The notes beneath the pieces were generated by a model, which was not told where the DNA came from, ran no database searches, and worked only from the letters and a program-made list of their open reading frames with translations. From positions 1,245,001 to 1,309,000 of the forward strand of contig OZ025273.1 of NCBI GenBank assembly GCA_964019165.1: a stretch of 64,000 nucleotides of DNA, read 5' to 3'. A program made the position numbers and the translations under genes. Source of the stretch: Mastigias papua (Eukaryota; Cnidaria; Scyphozoa; Rhizostomeae; Mastigiidae). This document shows positions 61,225 to 64,000 of the stretch, piece by piece (positions within the stretch are counted from its first letter, which is position 1; the number at the start of each line of letters is the position of its first letter).

Positions 61225-62459
61225 GTGGACGAGACATATCTTGAGGGAAACCAATTGCTATCTGATAACCAATCCAGTTATCGAAGCAAGTGTTCCATCG
61301 AACTTGCAACAGCCCATTTTGTTGACTCTGTCAGAAAATCTAGTGAAAGTGGTGTGTTTTCTGAGCTTTCTACCTGGATTGACTTATCCAAAGCTATTGA
61401 CACGCTCAACCATGGACGGCTTCTTGAAAAAATGAAGTCATATAGAGTCACTTGAATAGCCCTCATTTGATTTACATAATATCTGTTTCAATCATTCCAA
61501 GTTTTTAAACTGGGTCGAGAATTTTGTCCTCTAGCTTGTAGGGCTCCTTGGGGCTTCATCTTAGGCCCCGTTTTGTTCCTGCTGTTTTTCAATGACTTCG
61601 TAGACTGTCTCAGTCATAGTAATGTCGTACAGTTTGCTGATGATACAGCAAAATAGAGAGGGCCATTGTTTGCAATCTCGAATCTAAATCTATAGATGAA
61701 ATAGAACGTAACTTAAATGAAGGTCTCGCTTCAATAGCTACGTACCACTGCAACGACATTGCAATTAACTTGAAGAAGGGTAAAACTGAGTGCATGCTCC
61801 TTGGCACTTCAAAACGCAGATCAACAGCTGCACATGATTTGAGAGCCCTAAACAGTATTGCAATGCCATAATACTCAGTCATATAAATATCTTGATACCA
61901 TCATGGATAAGCAAATTTATCTCTGCAACTTTTCACCAAAAGTACAAGAGAGCTTCGTCTACAATTGGTTTCTTGCGCAAGTTACGGCCATTAATGACCA
62001 ACAAAGCTGCAAAAGCCAATTTCATGTGTGCCATCATTCCAGTCCTAATTTTACAACTGCATCGTCCAATTGAATCTCTCAAGAACCCAACACAAGAAAC
62101 TGAAGTCATTTGAGGCACATGCCTCCGTTTTACTTAAATCAAAATCATGTGACTTAAAAAATGAAGTCAACAAGCATGCGATATTAGCGGTGAGAAAGTG
62201 TACAAACGGTAACGTGCGTTCAAATTTTAAAGATCATTCTAAGATCAATGAACACAAAGTGGAAACAAGGAACAGAAATATCCTCTCACAGATTCCTACA
62301 GTCAAATTCGAGATTGCAAACAATAGCAGTCTCTTCATGGGTGCTAAGTTGTACAACTTACTTCCTATTGACATCAGAGAAAGTGCTGATGATTTTGAGA
62401 GCAAAGTGAACTCATTTTTCAGTAAATTTCATTGTAAGACACTTTATAGGTTTTGCTAA
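61225..62459 (+). pseudogene. Decayed LINE reverse transcriptase
   Basis: Pieces of one reverse transcriptase appear in order across shifted frames: STWIDLSKAIDTLNH (motif A) near 61365-61410, GFILGPVLFLLFFNDFVD (B) near 61550-61605, VQFADDT (C) near 61628-61650, then INLKKGKTECMLLGTSKR (D). The C-terminal part is a 129-codon frame (62070-62459) with MGAKLYNLLPIDIRES and a stop. Frameshifts and a stop break the frame, and motif B has PWG in place of PQG. A short (GATGAT)n run at 62570-62600 may be its tail. Confidence 0.85.
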
Positions 62460-62600
62460 ACTGTAAGAAAATCTCTATTTATTAGCACATACATTCGCTC
62501 GTGTATTCATTGTATTTTTTATCAGCACTAAAATACACATATTGATAGCAGTGCTCCTTTTAAGATATTAATGATGATGATGATAATGATGATGATGATG

Positions 62601-62870
62601 CCGAGACACACTGCCCTTAAATTGATAGTGATTTATTTCACAGAGATTCAGAATTAGGGCAGATGTTGATGACCTGTGGCAAACTGTCCCACCAGGCCCC
62701 TTCAGTGAAAATCAGGCATAGCAGGTTCAGGCTGCAGTTCTTTTAAGTAACTGTTGGGGTAACAGAGTGGATTGGATGTAGCCGATTCAATCACCTCTTT
62801 TAAACAATGTGAAGGCAAACACTGGCCTCAGAATCAGCCCAGGCCCCACAAGGGGCATAAAGGGAGAACA
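62601..62870 (+). repeat. Dispersed repeat, copy 1, with (GACA)n and (GAT)n tail
   Basis: About 265 bp starting near ACACTGCCCTTAAATTGATA, through GATGACCTGTGGCAAACTGT and GCAGTTCTTTTAAGTAACTG, ending GGCCCCACAAGGGGC. A (GACA)n run at 62872-62906 follows. A second copy lies at about 63089. It is probably a SINE or LINE tail, but the family was not recognised. Confidence 0.75.
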
Positions 62871-62917
62871 GACAGAAAGACAGACAGACAGACAGACAGA
62901 CAGAAAGAAAGAAAGAC

Positions 62918-63033
<116 letters not shown>

Positions 63034-63086
63034 GTGGCTAGCCCATGGTTGGAGACCTCCTCGTGGTGGCAAACGGGCACAGAGAG

Positions 63087-63345
63087 ACTCTGCCCTTAAG
63101 TCGATAATGATTCATTTCACGAAGATTCAGAATTGGGGCAGATGTTGACGACCTGTGGCAAACTGTCCAACCAGGCCCCTTCAGTGAAAGTCAGGCACAG
63201 CAGCTTCAGGCTGCAGTTCTGATAAGTAGCTGTTGGGGTAGCAGAGTGGATTGAGTGTAGCCGACTCAATCACCTCTTCTAAACAATCTGAAGGCGACAC
63301 TGACCTCAGGGTCAGCCTAGGCCCCGTAAGGGGCGTACAGGAACA
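63087..63345 (+). repeat. Dispersed repeat, copy 2, with (GAT)n tail
   Basis: Same order of blocks as copy 1 (CTCTGCCCTTAAGTCGATAA onwards, GACGACCTGTGGCAAACTGT, GGCCCCGTAAGGGGC) with scattered differences. A degenerate GAT tract follows it as well, so the GAT tail appears to belong to the element. Confidence 0.75.
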
Positions 63346-63351
63346 GGAGGG

Positions 63352-63641
63352 ATGATGATGGTGATGATGATGGTGATGATAATGATGATGATGATGATGA
63401 TAATGATGATGATGATGATAATGATGATGATGATGATAATGATGATGATCATGATAATGATGATGATGATGGTGATAATGATGATGATGATGATGATAAT
63501 GATGATGATGATGATGATAATGATGATGATGATGATGATGATGATGATAATGATGATGATGATGATAATGATGATGATGATAATGATGATGATGATGATG
63601 ATAATGATGATGATGATAATGATGGTGATGATGATGATGAT
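63352..63641. repeat. (GAT/AAT)n microsatellite
   Basis: GATGATGATAAT-type triplets for about 290 bp, then GAGT/GAAT tetramers to about 63690. Confidence 0.95.
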
Positions 63642-63699
63642 GAGTTAAGTGAGTAAATGAATGAATGAGTGAATGAATGAATGAATAAATGGGTAAGAC

Positions 63700-64000
63700 T
63701 CATTACATGCTTTATTCAGTATAACAACTTACCATGTCTTAAAAGCAATAAAGATACAAATACTTGAACATTTTCATATTCAATCCTCTTCTCTAGCTTC
63801 CTCCATTGTAAATTTACATAACTGTTCTGGGCAGGTTGGGTATCACAACAGTCAGTAGACTTGTATGAGGATTAAACATCATTTTACAAAACAACTTAAA
63901 GTAATCAGAAAAACTGATTATCAATAAGTTATTTTGTTAAATGATGCAATGGCTTTGAATCTTCTAAAAACCTTTAACTGTCAACATCCACAATAGCACA
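63700..64000. other. Right edge without recognised content
   Basis: AT-rich sequence with no recognised exon, RNA gene or repeat family. Confidence 0.3.

Noticed and set aside
60195..61309. Minus-strand frames rich in LTHSLTHS
   Set aside because: They are translations of degenerate GAGT repeats interrupted by a SINE.

Overview
The window is genomic DNA of an animal, most likely a marine invertebrate. A cnidarian-like genome would fit, but the sequence alone does not fix the phylum. It is AT-rich, intron-dense and loaded with simple repeats and retroelements. Five multi-exon protein genes could be rebuilt by matching splice sites and codon phase to conserved families. An LRSAM1-like E3 ligase (minus, 83-8250, continuing off the left edge) lies head-to-head with POLE3 (plus, 9504-10635). 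The alpha-tubulin acetyltransferase ATAT1 (minus, 11498-18355) converges on POLE3 and lies head-to-head with a Cys-loop ligand-gated channel subunit (plus, 19741-24767). DROSHA (minus, 26517 to at least 56382) fills most of the rest. A DROSHA gene implies a lineage that kept the animal microRNA Microprocessor.

Layout: 1-26 kb is compact genes with short introns and a few MITE-like repeats. A 105-bp tandem array separates the channel gene from DROSHA. DROSHA has about 32 recognisable exons, from the central domain to the C-terminus, and its introns collect mobile and repeat DNA. These include an 11-bp minisatellite of about 100 copies next to a splice donor and a TG/TTTG microsatellite touching another donor. 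They also hold a 1.44-kb near-perfect palindrome containing a LINE 3' end, a 5'-truncated LINE with intact reverse transcriptase, and a head-to-head pair of Penelope-like elements (PLEs). Many (AT)n arrays follow. The 56-64 kb end has no recognised host exon. It holds a small non-autonomous LTR element, a tRNA-headed SINE inside degenerate GAGT repeats, a decayed LINE, and two copies of a roughly 265-bp repeat with (GAT)n tails.

The strongest unusual signal is at 45.98-48.63 kb. Two different 5'-truncated PLEs meet head to head. Each is followed outward by a hammerhead ribozyme that folds by eye (41 and 42 nt, minimal stem III), and then by an AT-rich microsatellite. Other notable points are an Asp-to-Asn change at a predicted metal-binding position of DROSHA RIIIDb, the long palindrome, and an LTR element whose primer-binding site sits in the loop of a 13-bp hairpin. 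All gene models come from reading the sequence alone; no alignment or transcript evidence was available.
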